From the NCBI GenBank assembly GCA_945836835.1, contig CAMAML010000069.1, positions 1 to 6,717 of the forward strand: a stretch of 6,717 nt of DNA, written 5' to 3'. Shown here one piece after another: positions 5,861-6,717 of the stretch. Position numbers and translations under genes: made by a program. A model generated the notes under the pieces. The model saw nothing but the letters and a program-made list of their open reading frames with translations. It was not told where the DNA came from and searched no databases. The stretch's first letter is position 1; each line of letters starts with the position of its first letter. This DNA comes from an uncultured cyanobacterium. Lineage in GTDB: Bacteria > Cyanobacteriota > Vampirovibrionia > Gastranaerophilales > Gastranaerophilaceae.

Positions 5861-5889
5861 TTGACTTTTGTCCCCAAAAATTATACAAT
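5861..5889 (+). promoter_or_regulatory. Sigma70-type promoter of the hipBA operon
   Basis: TTGACT (5861-5866) and TACAAT (5884-5889) are separated by 17 bp, each matching consensus at five of six positions. Transcription would begin near 5896, and AGAAGG (5897-5902) then serves as ribosome binding site, 6 nt before the ATG at 5909. This arrangement excludes the longer in-frame start at 5831, which lies upstream of the promoter and inside operator copy 3. Confidence 0.82.
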
Positions 5890-5908
5890 CACGAAGAGAA
5901 GGTTTGCT

Positions 5909-6112
5909 ATGGAAATCAAAGATGTTGCCGAATTAGGCAGAATTGTAAGAAAAACAAGAAAAAGTCAGAAAATAACCCAAACGGATTTGGCGATTGCGTC
6001 CCAAGTCGGGGTGCGGTTTATCGTTGAATTGGAAAACGGAAAAGAAACGGCACAACTGGGCAAAGTTCTCAGGGTTTGCCGTATGTTGGGTATAACAATT
6101 AACGTTGAATAG
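5909..6112 (+). CDS. hipB: HipB-like XRE-family helix-turn-helix repressor/antitoxin, 67 aa
   Basis: The 67-residue protein is a minimal Cro/C1-type helix-turn-helix domain. Helix 1 covers VAELGRIVRKTRKSQ (6-20), the helix-turn-helix covers about 22-45 with ITQTDLAIAS followed by the recognition-helix region VGVRFIVELENGK (33-45), and the tail is LGKVLRVCRMLGITINVE. The GVRFIVELENGK and KVLRVCRMLGI patterns are typical of HipB, the partner of the HipA kinase, which neutralises the kinase and represses the operon. The ATG at 5909 is chosen because the promoter and ribosome binding site lie immediately before it; a start at 5831 would add 26 residues encoded by operator and promoter DNA. The HipA gene follows after 11 bp, with its ribosome binding site overlapping this stop codon, which implies coupled translation. 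Three palindromes upstream are its likely binding sites. Confidence 0.92.
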   Translation: MEIKDVAELGRIVRKTRKSQKITQTDLAIASQVGVRFIVELENGKETAQLGKVLRVCRMLGITINVE

Positions 6113-6123
6113 AGGAAAAATCG

Positions 6124-6717
6124 GTGAAAAAAAAATCGTTAAAAGTCTATTGGAACAGTGATTTTGTCGGGGTTTTGTCAAAAGACGAACTCGGCGGAGT
6201 CTGTTTTGAGTACGCCGACGGAGTTAAATACCCGATTTCATTAAGTTTGCCCCTAAGAAAAGAAGTATACGCAAACAAAGAATGTCTAGGATTTTTCAAC
6301 GGATTATTGCCCGAGGGCGAAAATGTCAGGGTAGCCATCGGAAAAAAATACGGGATTAATCCAAAAAACGATTTTTCCATCCTGAAAGCGGTCGGCTACG
6401 ACTGTGCGGGTGCGTTGGCGTTTTTTGAAGATGAACAAAAAGATTTAAAAGAATATCACGAAATTCAAGGAAAAATTTTGTCTGAGGACGAACTGGAAAA
6501 ATATATTTTGGAATTACCCAAAAAACCTCTGGCACTTGGAAGTGATATGAGGTTATCTTTAGCGGGAGCGCAGGACAAAACGGCGGTAATAATTATTGAC
6601 GGAAAAATTGCACTGCCCGAAAAAGACGTTCCCACAACCCACATCCTAAAACCCGCTATTGCGGATTTTAAAGAAACAATAGAGAACGAATATATTTGCC
6701 TGAAATCTGCCGAAAAA
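6124..6717 (+). CDS. hipA: HipA-like serine/threonine kinase toxin (N-terminal 198 residues, truncated by window end)
   Basis: The frame is open from a GTG at 6124 through the last base, 198 codons. Residues 1 to about 102 match the HipA N-terminal 'couple' domain (FFNGLLPEGENVRVAI at 57-72 and GYDCAGALAF at 91-100), and the kinase domain begins with MRLSLAGAQDKTAV (142-155). Ser145 aligns with the autophosphorylated serine of Escherichia coli HipA (Ser150) in its SxAGAQxK loop, and TTHILKP (171-177) supplies the ATP-contacting lysine K176. The catalytic and metal-binding aspartates would lie beyond the window, so activity cannot be judged. E. coli HipA phosphorylates glutamyl-tRNA synthetase; the target here is unknown. 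AGAGGA (6111-6116) sits 7 nt before the GTG and overlaps the hipB stop, as expected for a two-gene operon. No frameshift or internal stop is seen. Confidence 0.93.
   Translation, partial: MKKKSLKVYWNSDFVGVLSKDELGGVCFEYADGVKYPISLSLPLRKEVYANKECLGFFNGLLPEGENVRVAIGKKYGINPKNDFSILKAVGYDCAGALAFFEDEQKDLKEYHEIQGKILSEDELEKYILELPKKPLALGSDMRLSLAGAQDKTAVIIIDGKIALPEKDVPTTHILKPAIADFKETIENEYICLKSAEK

Noticed and set aside
5831..5908. Upstream in-frame extension of hipB (26 extra residues)
   Set aside because: These codons lie in operator copy 3 and the -35/-10 boxes, upstream of the predicted transcription start; the ribosome binding site is at 5897-5902.

Overview
The window looks like ordinary chromosome from an AT-rich bacterium, carrying housekeeping translation genes, a few small accessory genes and a hipBA-type module at the right edge. 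The regulatory signals are bacterial sigma70-like: two promoters have near-consensus hexamers with a 17-bp spacer. The organism cannot be named with confidence. The LepA sequence, a pheT with no pheS directly upstream, and a TrpRS carrying an iron-sulfur cysteine signature fit an anaerobic gut-type lineage. The non-photosynthetic cyanobacterial relatives (Melainabacteria/Gastranaerophilales) are one candidate, but this is an inference from remembered sequence style, not a search result.

Layout from left to right. Positions 1-1568 (minus) hold the first 522 codons of pheT, cut off by the window edge. Positions 1724-2080 (minus) encode a 118-residue stand-alone cupin that matches the C-terminal phosphomannose isomerase domain of ManC-type enzymes; its own promoter (TTTACA, 17 bp, TATAAT) fixes the start. 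Positions 2081-2490 contain no gene. They hold that promoter, a GC-rich cluster of nested and competing inverted repeats (about 2204-2322) that looks like an undescribed structured RNA or DNA element, and the promoter and ribosome binding site of a small ribbon-helix-helix protein (2491-2679, plus). A bidirectional terminator (2742-2774) separates that gene from the convergent trpS.

Positions 2780-5667 (minus) form a probable lepA-trpS operon. The TrpRS carries an exact C-x22-C-x6-C-x2-C signature for a [4Fe-4S] cluster. LepA is complete at 600 residues, and its best promoter places the transcription start at the A of its ATG, so the mRNA may be leaderless.

The 241-bp gap between divergent lepA and hipB is the most striking part. 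It contains three copies of a 26-bp palindrome whose centres lie at 5746.5, 5796.5 and 5846.5, exactly 50 bp apart. The third copy abuts the -35 box of the hipBA promoter. These are probably operators for the 67-residue HipB-like repressor (5909-6112), which is followed after 11 bp by a HipA-like kinase (6124 onward, cut at the window end). The likely logic is that HipB, alone or with HipA, binds the array, represses its own operon and perhaps bends or loops the DNA. Whether lepA is affected cannot be told from sequence.
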